The position numbers and the translations under genes were made by a program. From Flavobacterium sp. LMO8 (GTDB lineage Bacteria; Bacteroidota; Bacteroidia; Flavobacteriales; Flavobacteriaceae): DNA of 64,000 nucleotides. Below the pieces are notes generated by a model. The model saw only the letters and a program-made list of their open reading frames with translations. It was not told where the DNA came from and made no database searches. This document shows, piece after piece, positions 9,747 through 18,124 of the stretch; positions within the stretch are counted from its first letter, which is position 1; each line of letters opens with the position of its first letter. The stretch is from assembly GCF_009495755.1 (NCBI RefSeq), contig NZ_WIBJ01000028.1, positions 230,227 to 294,226 on the forward strand, read 5' to 3'.

Positions 9747-10337
9747 TTATTGGTGTTTTCCGATTTCCCATCCAGTTTTACCTAAATATTTTTCTGCGCT
9801 TTCAATTGCTCCATCTTCTACAACAGTTCCCATTGAATCATTCCAACGGTTAAGATATCCAAATAATGAAATTACGCCAAGCATTTCTACTATATCGCCT
9901 TCTGTCCAATACTTATAAAGTTCTGTTTTAATGACTTCATCAACAGCATTAGGAATAACAGATGCAGCCAAAGCAAAATTTAAAGCAGCTCTTTCAGCAT
10001 CTGAAAATGAAGAATGTGTTTTAAATTCCCAAATATTATCTAATTTTTCTTGTTCTGCACCATATCGTTCCGCTGCTCTAATAGTGTGTGCTTGACAATA
10101 TCTACACCCAGCAGCGTTACTTGTTACCCAACCAATCATTCTTTTTAATGCAGAAGTTACATTTCCGTTGTTTTCCATTACTGCCATATTCAATTGAATA
10201 AAGGCTTTAGAAATGGCAGGACGATGTTGCATCGTTAAAACAGAATTTGGACAAAAGCCTAAGGTTTCATTAAAAAACTCAGCTAATTTTTTTGTTTCTT
10301 CATCATGATTAGACGGAAGTGGATTTACTAGTGGCAT
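9747..10337 (-). CDS. Carboxymuconolactone decarboxylase / AhpD-like peroxidase-related protein
   Basis: All-helical CMD-family protein of 196 aa. It has the CxxC-x2-His signature (Cys78, Cys81, His84 in CRYCQAH) seen in alkylhydroperoxidase D-type proteins, where the two Cys act in thiol redox chemistry. The approach helix KRMIGWVTSNAAG and the following IRAAERYG are family-like. There is no signal peptide, so it is cytoplasmic. It is the last gene of a minus-strand run with the deoxynucleoside kinase (6-bp gap). The physiological substrate cannot be read from sequence. Confidence 0.85.
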   Translation of the reverse strand: MPLVNPLPSNHDEETKKLAEFFNETLGFCPNSVLTMQHRPAISKAFIQLNMAVMENNGNVTSALKRMIGWVTSNAAGCRYCQAHTIRAAERYGAEQEKLDNIWEFKTHSSFSDAERAALNFALAASVIPNAVDEVIKTELYKYWTEGDIVEMLGVISLFGYLNRWNDSMGTVVEDGAIESAEKYLGKTGWEIGKHQ

Positions 10338-10343
10338 AGGTTT

Positions 10344-10958
10344 TTAAAATAATCCGTTAATTTCTGCATCAATTTTATTGATAATGGTTCCTAAATCTTC
10401 TGGATTGTTTACAAAATCAAAATTATCTACATCAATAATTACTAATTTTCCTTTGTTGTATGTTTGAATCCAAGCTTCGTACCTTTCATTCAATCGACTT
10501 AAGTAATCAATAGAAATTGAGTTTTCGTAATCTCTTCCTCTTTTGTGAATTTGACTTACTAAATTAGGAATTGAACTTCTTAAATAAATCAATAAGTCTG
10601 GCGAACCTACTAAACTTTCCATCAATTCGAAAAGAGAAGTGTAATTGTTGTAATCTCTATTTGACATCAATCCCATTGCATGAAGATTGGGTGCGAAAAT
10701 ATATGCATCTTCATAAATGGTTCGGTCCTGAATAATGTTTTTACCACTTTCACGGATTTGTAACACTTGGCGGAAACGACTATTCAAGAAGTAAATTTGA
10801 AGGTTAAAACTCCAACGTTCCATTTGGTGATAAAAATCATCTAAATACGGATTATCTACAACATCTTCAAAGTGCGGTTCCCATTTAAAATGTTTCGCCA
10901 ATAACTTAGTAAGTGTTGTTTTTCCTGCTCCGATGTTTCCTGCGACTGCTATGTGCAT
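10344..10958 (-). CDS. Deoxynucleoside kinase
   Basis: P-loop kinase of the dNK family, phosphorylating deoxyribonucleosides (dA/dG/dC types) for nucleotide salvage. Walker A is GNIGAGKTT (residues 7-15). The FEDVVDNPYLDDFY segment matches the nucleoside-binding helix, and QDRTIYEDAYIF supplies the Asp-Arg-T/S motif with the catalytic/lid arginine. HKRGRDYE near residue 140 is the LID arginine region. The start overlaps the stop of the upstream minus-strand gene by one base, implying coupling. Length of 204 aa is typical for the bacterial family; exact substrate preference is unknown. Confidence 0.9.
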   Translation of the reverse strand: MHIAVAGNIGAGKTTLTKLLAKHFKWEPHFEDVVDNPYLDDFYHQMERWSFNLQIYFLNSRFRQVLQIRESGKNIIQDRTIYEDAYIFAPNLHAMGLMSNRDYNNYTSLFELMESLVGSPDLLIYLRSSIPNLVSQIHKRGRDYENSISIDYLSRLNERYEAWIQTYNKGKLVIIDVDNFDFVNNPEDLGTIINKIDAEINGLF

Positions 10959-11755
10959 TATGGTAAAATTATTTTATAATTAGTGATTTCATTTTGGGTA
11001 AAAATAGCTAAAATTCCATCTCTAAAGAAAAATTTTGAAATGATTTTTTCATCAATTGCTATTTTACTGCTACTCTTAGAAGTTATGTCGTAATAATATA
11101 TTTTGTTCTCTAATTGATAAATACTATTGTTGTTTTTTGTCAATTGAAATGCATCAGATTTCGGTTGGATTCCTAAATTTTCAATCGTGCCATAAATTGA
11201 AATCCGATTTAAATTCAAATTAACATCGGTCCAATAAAAATGAGTATAATCGGATTCGTAAAATGAAATTGGATTTTCAAGCATAGTTGAAATCCATTTA
11301 AAAGTGTCAGTGTTTATATTGTACAATCCAATTTTAGATGAAATACTATCGTAAATCCAAATTTGATTTTGAGAAGACAAAGCAACAGCTTCAAGTGAAA
11401 CGGGAGTTGGTTTTAAATTGAAATCGATTTTCTTGATTTCGTTTAATTGATTGTCTAAAAGCACTACCGTGTTGAAATTTTTATAAAAAACGACAATCTG
11501 TAGTGGGTTTTGAAAGTCAACTCTAGTAATTTTTCCTAAACCTAAATTATTGTATTGATAGGTTATTGTTTCGCTATTTTTAGTTAAAATATTGTTTTTA
11601 ATACTGTAATTATTCTGTTGATTATCAAAACCTAAAAAAACATCACATTCTATTTTTATACTATTTTGTTTTGTGAAAGCAATTACTCCTTGACCTTTCA
11701 ATGAAAAGCAGAACAAATTTAAAATTAATATAAAAAGTGTTTTTTTTACCAGCAT
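10958..11755 (-). CDS. Secreted or periplasmic protein of unknown function, possibly propeller-like
   Basis: 265 aa with an N-terminal signal peptide (LVKKTLFILILNLFCFSLKGQG). The mature part is beta-rich and shows loosely repeated blades with 'VVLLDNQLNEIKKIDF', 'IWIYDSISSKIGLYNI' and 'SIYQLENKIYYYD', suggesting a degenerate beta-propeller. I recognise no catalytic motif. It overlaps the deoxynucleoside kinase by one base and is probably co-transcribed with it. Such pairs may simply be operon neighbours without shared function. Confidence 0.7.
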   Translation of the reverse strand: MLVKKTLFILILNLFCFSLKGQGVIAFTKQNSIKIECDVFLGFDNQQNNYSIKNNILTKNSETITYQYNNLGLGKITRVDFQNPLQIVVFYKNFNTVVLLDNQLNEIKKIDFNLKPTPVSLEAVALSSQNQIWIYDSISSKIGLYNINTDTFKWISTMLENPISFYESDYTHFYWTDVNLNLNRISIYGTIENLGIQPKSDAFQLTKNNNSIYQLENKIYYYDITSKSSSKIAIDEKIISKFFFRDGILAIFTQNEITNYKIILP

Positions 11756-11878
11756 TGTTAAACTATTTCTGAAAATAAGGGTCTAATATACTACTTTAAC
11801 ACAAAAATAGCAGTTAAATTGTGTAACAAAATGCACTATTTGTAGTCTATATATATATAGCTAAAACATCTGAAAAGA

Positions 11879-12787
11879 ATGAAAAAAATTATTATTGCTT
11901 CGATTTTTATGATTTCTGGGTTACTAAATGCTCAGAATTTCCAAGGAATGGCGGTTTACGAATCTAAAACCAGTACAGCCGATTTTATGAAAGGAATGGC
12001 TGGAAACAGAGAGATCACTCCCGAAATGCAAAAACAAATAGAAGAGCGTATGAAAAAAATGTTTGAGAAAACGTTTATTTTAAATTTCGATAAAACGGCT
12101 TCTATTTACAAAGAAGAGGAAAAATTAGATGCACCAGGACAACAAGGCGGTGGAAGAATGATGATGTCTATGATGGGCGGCGGTGGAATTCATTATAAAA
12201 ATGCAAAAGACAAACAATTTATTGTAGATAAAGAGTTTTTTGGGAAAGAGTTTTTGATTAAAGATTCGTTACCTAAATACGATTGGAAATTAGAAGGCGA
12301 ATCAAAACAAATTGGTAATTATACTTGTTTTAAAGCAACAGCTGTTGTAAAAGTTAGCGAGTCTGATTTTAGAAATTTTAGATTCAGAAATAGAAACAAC
12401 GAAAAAGAAGGAGATAAAAAAGCTGAAACGGTAAAAGATACTACAAAAGCTAAAAAAACAAATTTTACAGATGATTGGGAAATGCCAAAAGAAAATACGA
12501 TTACCGCTTGGTATTGTCCTGAAATTCCTGTGAATCAAGGACCAGAAAATTATTGGGGTTTACCTGGTTTAATCTTAGAAGTTAACGATGGTAAAACAGT
12601 ACTTTTATGTTCTAAAATAGTTTTAAATTCTAAAGAAAAAGTTGAAATAAAACCAGCTTCAAAAGGGAAAGTAGTAACTCAAAAAGAATACGACGAAACC
12701 GTGAAAAAGAAAATGGAAGAAATGCGTGAAATGAATTCAGGTCCAGGCGGTCAACGAGGTGGATTTAGAATGGGTGGCGGACGTTAA
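11879..12787 (+). CDS. GLPGLI family secreted protein
   Basis: 302 aa Bacteroidetes-specific family named for the motif visible here in NYWGLPGLILEVNDG (about residues 225-240). The signal peptide is MKKIIIASIFMISGLLNAQ. The central part has a Met-rich, charged stretch (KQIEERMKKMFEK) and Gly/Met-rich loops (GGGRMMMSMMGGGG). The C-terminus is again Gly/Arg-rich. It lies 16 bp upstream of an outer-membrane barrel protein, the usual arrangement for this family, suggesting that both act at the envelope. The biochemical role of GLPGLI proteins is not established; the Met-rich patches could bind metal, which is speculation. Confidence 0.9.
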   Translation: MKKIIIASIFMISGLLNAQNFQGMAVYESKTSTADFMKGMAGNREITPEMQKQIEERMKKMFEKTFILNFDKTASIYKEEEKLDAPGQQGGGRMMMSMMGGGGIHYKNAKDKQFIVDKEFFGKEFLIKDSLPKYDWKLEGESKQIGNYTCFKATAVVKVSESDFRNFRFRNRNNEKEGDKKAETVKDTTKAKKTNFTDDWEMPKENTITAWYCPEIPVNQGPENYWGLPGLILEVNDGKTVLLCSKIVLNSKEKVEIKPASKGKVVTQKEYDETVKKKMEEMREMNSGPGGQRGGFRMGGGR

Positions 12788-12803
12788 TTTTCAAAAAAAT
12801 CAC

Positions 12804-15572
12804 ATGAAAAAAATATTTTTTATCCTTATAATGGCACTTACTACAAGTGCCTTTTCTCAAAATATACGTTTTGAAGGAACTGTTAAAGATACTACAGGAA
12901 TAGGTTTGGAAATGGCTAATATTATGGCGATTAACCAACAAACAAAAGCCATGGATGCTTATGCTATTACAAACGAAACTGGAAAATTTATCTTAAATTT
13001 AAAAGCGAGCACAGCTTATACACTTAAAGTAAGTTATATTGGTTTTCAAACGTTTGAAAAATCGGTTACAACTGGAACAACTACAATGAATTATCCAGTG
13101 GTTTTAAAAGAAGGAACTCAGTTAAACGAGGTGGAAATCGTACATGAAATGCCAGTGAGTGTTTCGGGCGATACCATTATTTATAATTCAGATTCGTTCA
13201 CTAATGGCACAGAACGAAAGTTGGAAGATGTATTGAAAAAGCTTCCAGGAGTTGAAGTAAATAAAGATGGTGAAATTGAGGTAGAAGGTAAGAAGGTTCA
13301 AAAAGTAATGGTGGAAGGAAAAGATTTCTTTGATGGTGACACGAAGTTAGCTACCAAAAATATTCCAGCGGACGCTTTAGATAAAATTCAAGTTTTACGT
13401 AATTATAACGAGGTTTCTAATTTAAAAGGATTAGAAAATAATGAAGAAAGTATAGCTATTAATATCAAACTTAAAGAAGGGAAAAAGAATTTTTGGTTCG
13501 GAGATATGATGGCAGGAATTGGTGTTGGAATGGAAGATACCCGATTTATTGTAAATCCGAAGTTGTTTTTCTATAGTCCGAAATACAGTTTAAATGTAAT
13601 TGCTAATGTGAATAATATTGGTGAATTACCATTAACAGCTCAAGATTATTTCAAGTTTACGGGTGGTTTCAAAAACATGATGCGTAAAGGTGGTTCTTCT
13701 TTTAATGTAGCTTCTAATGACTTGGGAATTATGGGACTTCGTAACAATCAAGCAGCTAATATTGAATCTACTTTTGGAGCGGCTAACTTTAGTTTTAATC
13801 CTTCAAAAGCATGGACTTTGAGTGGTTTTGGAATTTTATTAGGAAATAAAACCGAAATTGAAACTACAACTATTTCAAATCGTACAGATAATTTACCAGA
13901 TGGTTCTTCTCAAACCATAACAGAAAACCGAGAAGAATTTACCCGTCAAGACAGCAAACAATTATTATTTAAATTAAGCTCGAGTTATGTGCCATCAGCA
14001 AAAGCACATTTCGATTACGATGCGTTAATTAAACTTTCAGATCAAAAAGAAAATACAAGTCTGTTTTCTGACAGGCTTTCTGATATTTATACAGGAAAAG
14101 ATCAAAATCCATTTTCAATCAATCAAAATCTAAATTATTATTACACTTTAAATGAAAAACATGTATTTGCTTTTGAAATGCAACACTTGTATCAAAAAGA
14201 AGATCCGTTTTATAATGCTAATTTAAGTGTATTGCCATTTGGAGCTTTATTGCCTTCATATATAACAGAAGGAAATCCATTAGATCCAATTGATCAGGCA
14301 AATATTAGAGACGATGTTTCTCAAAAAAGATTTGTGCAAACGAATAAACTTGATTCAAAGTTTGATTATTATTATATGTTGACTCCAAAAAGTAATATCA
14401 ATTTAACTTTAGGTAATACCTATTCGTATCAAAATTTTGATTCTTCTATATTCCAAATTTTGGAAAATAGAACGCAAAATAATTTAACGGATAGCTCAGA
14501 AATTAATGATGTGAATTATGCTTTTAACGATGTGTTTTTAGGTGTTCATTATAAATTCATGTTAGGAAAATTTACATTTAATCCTGGTTTTAGTGTGCAT
14601 CAATACAATATGAATGATGAGCAACTTGGAACATCAAACAAGCAATCATTCACTAGATTTTTGCCTGATGTTTACGCTTTGTGGCAAATTAAAAAATCGG
14701 AAACATTAACTTATAATTATTCGTTAACCAACAATTTTACCGATATTAATAAGTTGGCACAAGGTTATGTGTTTTCAAATTACAACAGTTTATTTAGCGG
14801 AAATAGATTTTTACAAAATTCAACATCTCAAGTACATTCATTGCGTTATTTTAAATACAACATGTTTAATTTTGAGAATATTTTTGCTAATATTACTTAT
14901 ACCAGACAATTAGAAGCTATTAAAAACAGAGCGTTATTGTTTGATGTAAATCAAGTTTCGTCATCAGTTAATATCAATTCTTCTTTTCCAGAAGAAACTT
15001 TTTCTGCTATTGGTAATTATGGTCGTTCCTTTGCAAAATATTACAAAGCAAATTTAAGAGTAGGAGCAAATTGGTCTAAATTTAACAACATTCTTGTTTT
15101 TCCAGATACTGATACTAATCCAGATAACAATCCTTCTGAAATTCAAACAACTGAATCAATTGCTCAAAATTATAGCTTAAGTTTTTCAACGAATTATAAA
15201 ACATTACCTAATTTAACTTTAGGATATAATTTTACAATTAACGATAACTTTTCAGATGTGATTTATGTAGACAGTCCTACTTTAACATTAGAATATTATT
15301 TCTTAGATGCATTTTCTTTCGTTTCGGAATATTCTTATTTTCACAACAGAAATAAAGCCAAAACAATTGATAGTGAATATGATTTTTTAACAGCAAGTTT
15401 AATGTATCAAAAGAAAAATAGCAAATGGGAATGGAAACTTTCAGGAACCAATTTATTAGATACTAAATCGTTAGATACCAATAGTTTTAGTCAATTAGGA
15501 GGAACGAGTAGTTTTTCAAGCTATAGAGTGCAGCCAAGGTTTGTAATTCTGAGTTTAAAATATAACTTATAA
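12804..15572 (+). CDS. TonB-receptor-like outer-membrane beta-barrel protein with CarboxypepD_reg-like N-domain
   Basis: Signal peptide MKKIFFILIMALTTSAFSQ, then a carboxypeptidase-regulatory-like beta domain (FEGTVKDTTGIGLEMANIM..., about 22-105). A plug-like segment follows (about 115-215, with KLPGVEVNKDGEIEVEGKK and VMVEGKDFFDGD), and then a long barrel of alternating amphipathic strands to the aromatic-rich end (RFVILSLKYNL). No TonB box is obvious. ATG 12804 is chosen because it starts the signal peptide; the reading from 12759 lies in the GLPGLI gene. It probably forms a functional pair with the GLPGLI protein; the ligand is unknown. Confidence 0.88.
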   Translation: MKKIFFILIMALTTSAFSQNIRFEGTVKDTTGIGLEMANIMAINQQTKAMDAYAITNETGKFILNLKASTAYTLKVSYIGFQTFEKSVTTGTTTMNYPVVLKEGTQLNEVEIVHEMPVSVSGDTIIYNSDSFTNGTERKLEDVLKKLPGVEVNKDGEIEVEGKKVQKVMVEGKDFFDGDTKLATKNIPADALDKIQVLRNYNEVSNLKGLENNEESIAINIKLKEGKKNFWFGDMMAGIGVGMEDTRFIVNPKLFFYSPKYSLNVIANVNNIGELPLTAQDYFKFTGGFKNMMRKGGSSFNVASNDLGIMGLRNNQAANIESTFGAANFSFNPSKAWTLSGFGILLGNKTEIETTTISNRTDNLPDGSSQTITENREEFTRQDSKQLLFKLSSSYVPSAKAHFDYDALIKLSDQKENTSLFSDRLSDIYTGKDQNPFSINQNLNYYYTLNEKHVFAFEMQHLYQKEDPFYNANLSVLPFGALLPSYITEGNPLDPIDQANIRDDVSQKRFVQTNKLDSKFDYYYMLTPKSNINLTLGNTYSYQNFDSSIFQILENRTQNNLTDSSEINDVNYAFNDVFLGVHYKFMLGKFTFNPGFSVHQYNMNDEQLGTSNKQSFTRFLPDVYALWQIKKSETLTYNYSLTNNFTDINKLAQGYVFSNYNSLFSGNRFLQNSTSQVHSLRYFKYNMFNFENIFANITYTRQLEAIKNRALLFDVNQVSSSVNINSSFPEETFSAIGNYGRSFAKYYKANLRVGANWSKFNNILVFPDTDTNPDNNPSEIQTTESIAQNYSLSFSTNYKTLPNLTLGYNFTINDNFSDVIYVDSPTLTLEYYFLDAFSFVSEYSYFHNRNKAKTIDSEYDFLTASLMYQKKNSKWEWKLSGTNLLDTKSLDTNSFSQLGGTSSFSSYRVQPRFVILSLKYNL

Positions 15573-15588
15573 AGACTTGATTTGTAAC

Positions 15589-15628
15589 AAAAAAGCCTGA
15601 TTTTTATTAAAATCAGGCTTTTTTTATT
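15589..15628. terminator. Bidirectional terminator
   Basis: AAAAAAGCCTGATTT...AAATCAGGCTTTTTTT between the convergent barrel gene and metK. Confidence 0.9.
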
Positions 15629-15640
15629 AATTATAGATGA

Positions 15641-16891
15641 TTAAATCTTAAATGCATCTTTTACTTTGTCAACAAAATCTAATTTTTCCCAAGTAAACAA
15701 TTCTACTGTTAATGTTTTAGATTCACCACCTGGAGCTGTAAACGTTTTAGTTACAGTTTCAGGAGTTCTTCCCATATGTCCGTAAGCAGCCGTTTCGCTG
15801 TAGATTGGATTTCTTAATTTTAAACGTTGTTCAATAAAGTAAGGACGCATATCAAAAATGCTTTCCACTACTTTGCTGATTTCTCCGTCTGTTAAGTTCA
15901 CTTTTGCAGTTCCGTAAGTATTTACGTTGATTGATGTTGGCTCAGCAACTCCAATCGCATAAGAAACTTGTACTAAGATTTCATCGGCTACACCAGCAGC
16001 CACTATGTTTTTAGCAATATGACGTGTCGCATAAGCGGCAGAACGGTCTACTTTTGATGGGTCTTTTCCAGAGAATGCACCACCACCGTGAGCTCCTTTT
16101 CCACCGTAAGTATCAACGATAATTTTTCTACCTGTTAAACCAGTGTCGCCGTGAGGTCCTCCAATTACGAATTTTCCTGTTGGGTTAATGTGGTATTTAA
16201 TTGCATCATTGAATAAATGAGCATATTGAGGATTTTTAGCAATTACTCTTGGAATCAAAATTTCAATAATGTCTTTTTTGATTTTTGCTAACATCGTTGG
16301 TTCATCAGCAAAATCATCGTGTTGAGTTGAAACTACAATAGCATCAATACGAACCGGTTTGTTATCATCAGAATATTCTAAAGTAACTTGAGATTTAGCG
16401 TCTGGACGTAAGTAAGTGATTTCGTTGTTTTCTCTTCTTAAATCCGCTAAATCTTGTAATAGTTGATGAGACAATTTCAATGCTAACGGCATGAACTCAG
16501 CAGTTTCGTTTGTAGCATAACCAAACATCATTCCTTGGTCACCAGCGCCTTGCTCTTCTTTACTTGCTCTGTCAACTCCTTGATTAATATCGGCAGATTG
16601 TTCGTGAATAGCAGATAAAACTCCGCAAGAATTAGCTTCGAACATATATTCGCTTTTCGTGTAACCAATTTTCTTGATTACATCTCTTGCGATAGTTTGT
16701 ACATCTAAATAAGTGTTTGATTTTACTTCTCCAGCTAAAATTACCTGACCTGTTGTAACTAATGTTTCACAAGCTACTTTTGACTCAGGGTCAAATGCTA
16801 AAAAGTTATCAATTAATGCGTCTGAAATTTGATCCGCAACTTTGTCAGGATGTCCTTCACTCACTGATTCTGACGTAAATAAATAAGCCAT
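15641..16891 (-). CDS. metK: S-adenosylmethionine synthetase
   Basis: Makes S-adenosylmethionine from Met and ATP. Visible motifs: [17 protein letters not shown] at the N-terminus (His14 and Asp16 of the ATP site), [13 protein letters not shown] (about 115) and the conserved [18 protein letters not shown] (about 268-285). The three-domain family is otherwise intact at 416 aa. It is transcribed on minus, divergent from the cys operon, with its own Bacteroidetes promoter and a SAM-II riboswitch in the 5' leader. This would give direct feedback by its product. Confidence 0.97.
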   Translation of the reverse strand: MAYLFTSESVSEGHPDKVADQISDALIDNFLAFDPESKVACETLVTTGQVILAGEVKSNTYLDVQTIARDVIKKIGYTKSEYMFEANSCGVLSAIHEQSADINQGVDRASKEEQGAGDQGMMFGYATNETAEFMPLALKLSHQLLQDLADLRRENNEITYLRPDAKSQVTLEYSDDNKPVRIDAIVVSTQHDDFADEPTMLAKIKKDIIEILIPRVIAKNPQYAHLFNDAIKYHINPTGKFVIGGPHGDTGLTGRKIIVDTYGGKGAHGGGAFSGKDPSKVDRSAAYATRHIAKNIVAAGVADEILVQVSYAIGVAEPTSINVNTYGTAKVNLTDGEISKVVESIFDMRPYFIEQRLKLRNPIYSETAAYGHMGRTPETVTKTFTAPGGESKTLTVELFTWEKLDFVDKVKDAFKI

Positions 16892-16956
16892 AATAAATTA
16901 TTTTTTAAAATTTAGCGAGGAAAAATAATTGCAGAGATTGCGTAAAGGAGTAGTAA

Positions 16957-17010
16957 TACTGCTTTAGCATTTTTTTAATGAGGTTGCAATCAGTTCAAAT
17001 TTTTCCTCTT
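16957..17010 (-). ncRNA. SAM-II riboswitch (metA motif) in the metK leader
   Basis: Read on minus, the leader contains GAGG, then AAAAATTTGAACTGATTGCA(A), CCTC, an A-rich linker, ATGCTAAAG and CAGT. This matches the SAM-II consensus (ATTTaAACyGnATTGCAA ... ATGCTAAAG). The fold is the expected H-type pseudoknot: P1 is GAGG (17008-17005) with CCTC (16983-16980); P2 is ACTG (16994-16991) with CAGT (16961-16958). The class is known from alphaproteobacteria and Bacteroidetes. It ends 65 nt before the metK ATG. The call is by eye; an Rfam SAM-II covariance search would confirm it. Confidence 0.88.
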
Positions 17011-17022
17011 TGTTTTCGTTTG

Positions 17023-17052
17023 CAAATGTATGAAATGAAATTGAATTCCAAA
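17023..17052 (-). promoter_or_regulatory. metK promoter (Bacteroidetes type)
   Basis: On minus: TTTG, 18 nt, TACATTTG, which fits the Bacteroidetes -33/-7 consensus (TTTG / TAnnTTTG). It lies just upstream of the SAM-II riboswitch. Confidence 0.75.
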
Positions 17053-17111
17053 TAGTTGTTCACTTTTTTTTATAGTTTATTAATTGAAGAATTATGAAAC
17101 CGTCTTTTTTA

Positions 17112-17235
17112 TAGATTATTTTTCCATTAATAATTCATTTTTAATTAAAATAAATCTATTTTATTTAATTTAAACAACAAAATTTAGAAAAATAATCTAT
17201 TTATTTTTTTATTGTAGAAAATAAATCTAATTTTG
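17112..17235 (+). promoter_or_regulatory. cys operon promoter with paired 15-bp palindromes
   Basis: The -7 box TAATTTTG is at 17228-17235. TAGAAAAATAATCTA (17185-17199) and TAGAAAATAAATCTA (17215-17229) are both TAGA-N7-TCTA palindromes with starts exactly 30 bp apart; the second overlaps the -7 box. A third near-copy in reverse orientation, TAGATTATTTTTCCA, lies at 17112-17126. The pair recurs unchanged before the metY operon (28551-28595). It may be an operator for an unidentified sulfur regulator. Confidence 0.6.
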
Positions 17236-17260
17236 CCCTGTCAAATTAAAAGAAAAGAAA

Positions 17261-17329
17261 ATGAACTTTACAATGTGCAATATGTGTATGATGATGTGGA
17301 ATAATCCGCAGAGGAAACCTGTTGCATAA
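17261..17329 (+). CDS. Met/Cys-rich leader peptide of the cys operon (22 aa)
   Basis: The short ORF starts MNFT and continues MCNMCMMMW, then NNPQRKPVA and a stop. It has six Met codons including the start, two Cys codons and a Trp at the end of the control run. The Met/Cys/Trp block ends at 17299. CAGAGG (17309-17314), inside the ORF, is complementary to the 5' arm of the terminator that follows. A ribosome stalled on Met or Cys codons would leave CAGAGG free to pair with CCTCTG (17357-17362) and stop the terminator forming; a ribosome that reads on would cover it. The second copy (28628-28696) preserves everything except the penultimate residue. The function is inferred from this architecture. 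Confidence 0.82.
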   Translation: MNFTMCNMCMMMWNNPQRKPVA

Positions 17330-17354
17330 TTTTAAAAGTAAATTAATTCAATAT

Positions 17355-17382
17355 AACCTCTGTCGAAAGCAGAGGTTTTTTT
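17355..17382 (+). terminator. Attenuator terminator upstream of cysH
   Basis: AACCTCTG-TCGAAAG-CAGAGGTT plus a T run, placed between leader peptide and cysH on the same strand. There is no gene for it to end, which is why it is read as an attenuator. The 5' arm can alternatively pair with CAGAGG in the leader ORF. Confidence 0.88.
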
Positions 17383-17405
17383 ATGTCTAATCTCAAAATA
17401 AATTT

Positions 17406-18101
17406 ATGAATACAAAGCTTATAAAGTTTTTAGAAACCACTAATAATCTAGAGCTTGAACTTGATTTTTTAGCTAACAATTTTAATGAAAAGATAGTTTT
17501 TTCGACCAGTTTTGGGATAGAAGATCAAGTAATATCGCATGAAATTTTTTCTCAAAATTTAAACAATATAGAAGTATTTACATTAGACACGGGACGATTT
17601 TTTGCGGAAACCTATGCGGTTTGGGATAAAACATTACTTCAATACAATAAAAAAATAAAAGCTTATTATCCCAATACTGAAAAAGTAGAAAACTACGTAA
17701 ATGAAAATGGAATTAATGCCTTTTATAATACTATAGAATTAAGAAAAGAGTGTTGTTTTATTAGAAAAGTAGCGCCGTTGGGAAGAGCTTTAAAAGGCGC
17801 TAAGATTTGGATTACAGGTTTACGAGCAGAACAATCGGAAAATAGAAATACTTTAAAAAAAATAGAATGGGATGAAGAAAGGCAGTTGTACAAATACAAT
17901 CCATTACTCAATTGGTCAACAGAAGATGTGGTAACGTATTTAAAAAAATTTGGAGTTCCATACAACACGCTTCACGATGAAAACTTTGTAAGTATTGGTT
18001 GTGCTCCATGTACCAGAGCGTTAAAACCAGGGGAAGATTTTAGATCAGGACGTTGGTGGTGGGAAGATAAAACAAAAAAAGAATGTGGCTTACACAGATA
18101 A
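17406..18101 (+). CDS. cysH: Adenylyl-sulfate/phosphoadenylyl-sulfate reductase (Fe-S type)
   Basis: Thiol-dependent reductase producing sulfite from activated sulfate. FSTSFGIEDQV near residue 32 is the nucleotide-binding loop. The enzyme has the paired-Cys signature Cys116-Cys117 (ECCFIRKVAPL) and Cys199/Cys202 (GCAPCTRAL), which hold a [4Fe-4S] cluster, marking the APS-preferring bacterial/plant-like class. The catalytic Cys227 is in the C-terminal KKECGLHR. No cysC (APS kinase) gene is present in the operon, consistent with direct APS use. It is the first structural gene downstream of the Met/Cys attenuator. Confidence 0.94.
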   Translation: MNTKLIKFLETTNNLELELDFLANNFNEKIVFSTSFGIEDQVISHEIFSQNLNNIEVFTLDTGRFFAETYAVWDKTLLQYNKKIKAYYPNTEKVENYVNENGINAFYNTIELRKECCFIRKVAPLGRALKGAKIWITGLRAEQSENRNTLKKIEWDEERQLYKYNPLLNWSTEDVVTYLKKFGVPYNTLHDENFVSIGCAPCTRALKPGEDFRSGRWWWEDKTKKECGLHR

Positions 18102-18124
18102 ATTACTAACCGAAAAATAATAAA

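Larger units (their letters stand above)
17177..17384 (+). repeat. Direct repeat copy 1: promoter-leader-attenuator cassette
   Basis: About 208 bp repeated at 28543-28751 with only scattered differences and one indel in the region between -7 box and leader ATG. It includes the palindromes, -7 box, 22-codon leader and terminator. The copies flank the 11-kb cys operon in the same orientation. Confidence 0.92.

Noticed and set aside
17261..17329. Metal-binding micropeptide (MCNMC) acting as a protein
   Set aside because: The sequence could bind Cu or Zn, but its placement before a terminator, the CAGAGG complementarity and recurrence before a second Met/Cys operon favour a leader role. A peptide function is not excluded.
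17261..17382. T-box or S-box riboswitch before cysH
   Set aside because: No T-box sequence, no S-box GGTGC/GCAACC core and no conserved stem I; the region is too short and has a translatable ORF.
17383..17409. Eight-residue ORF (MSNLKINL) overlapping the cysH start
   Set aside because: No codon bias or conservation with the second cassette, where the region after the terminator differs; likely chance.
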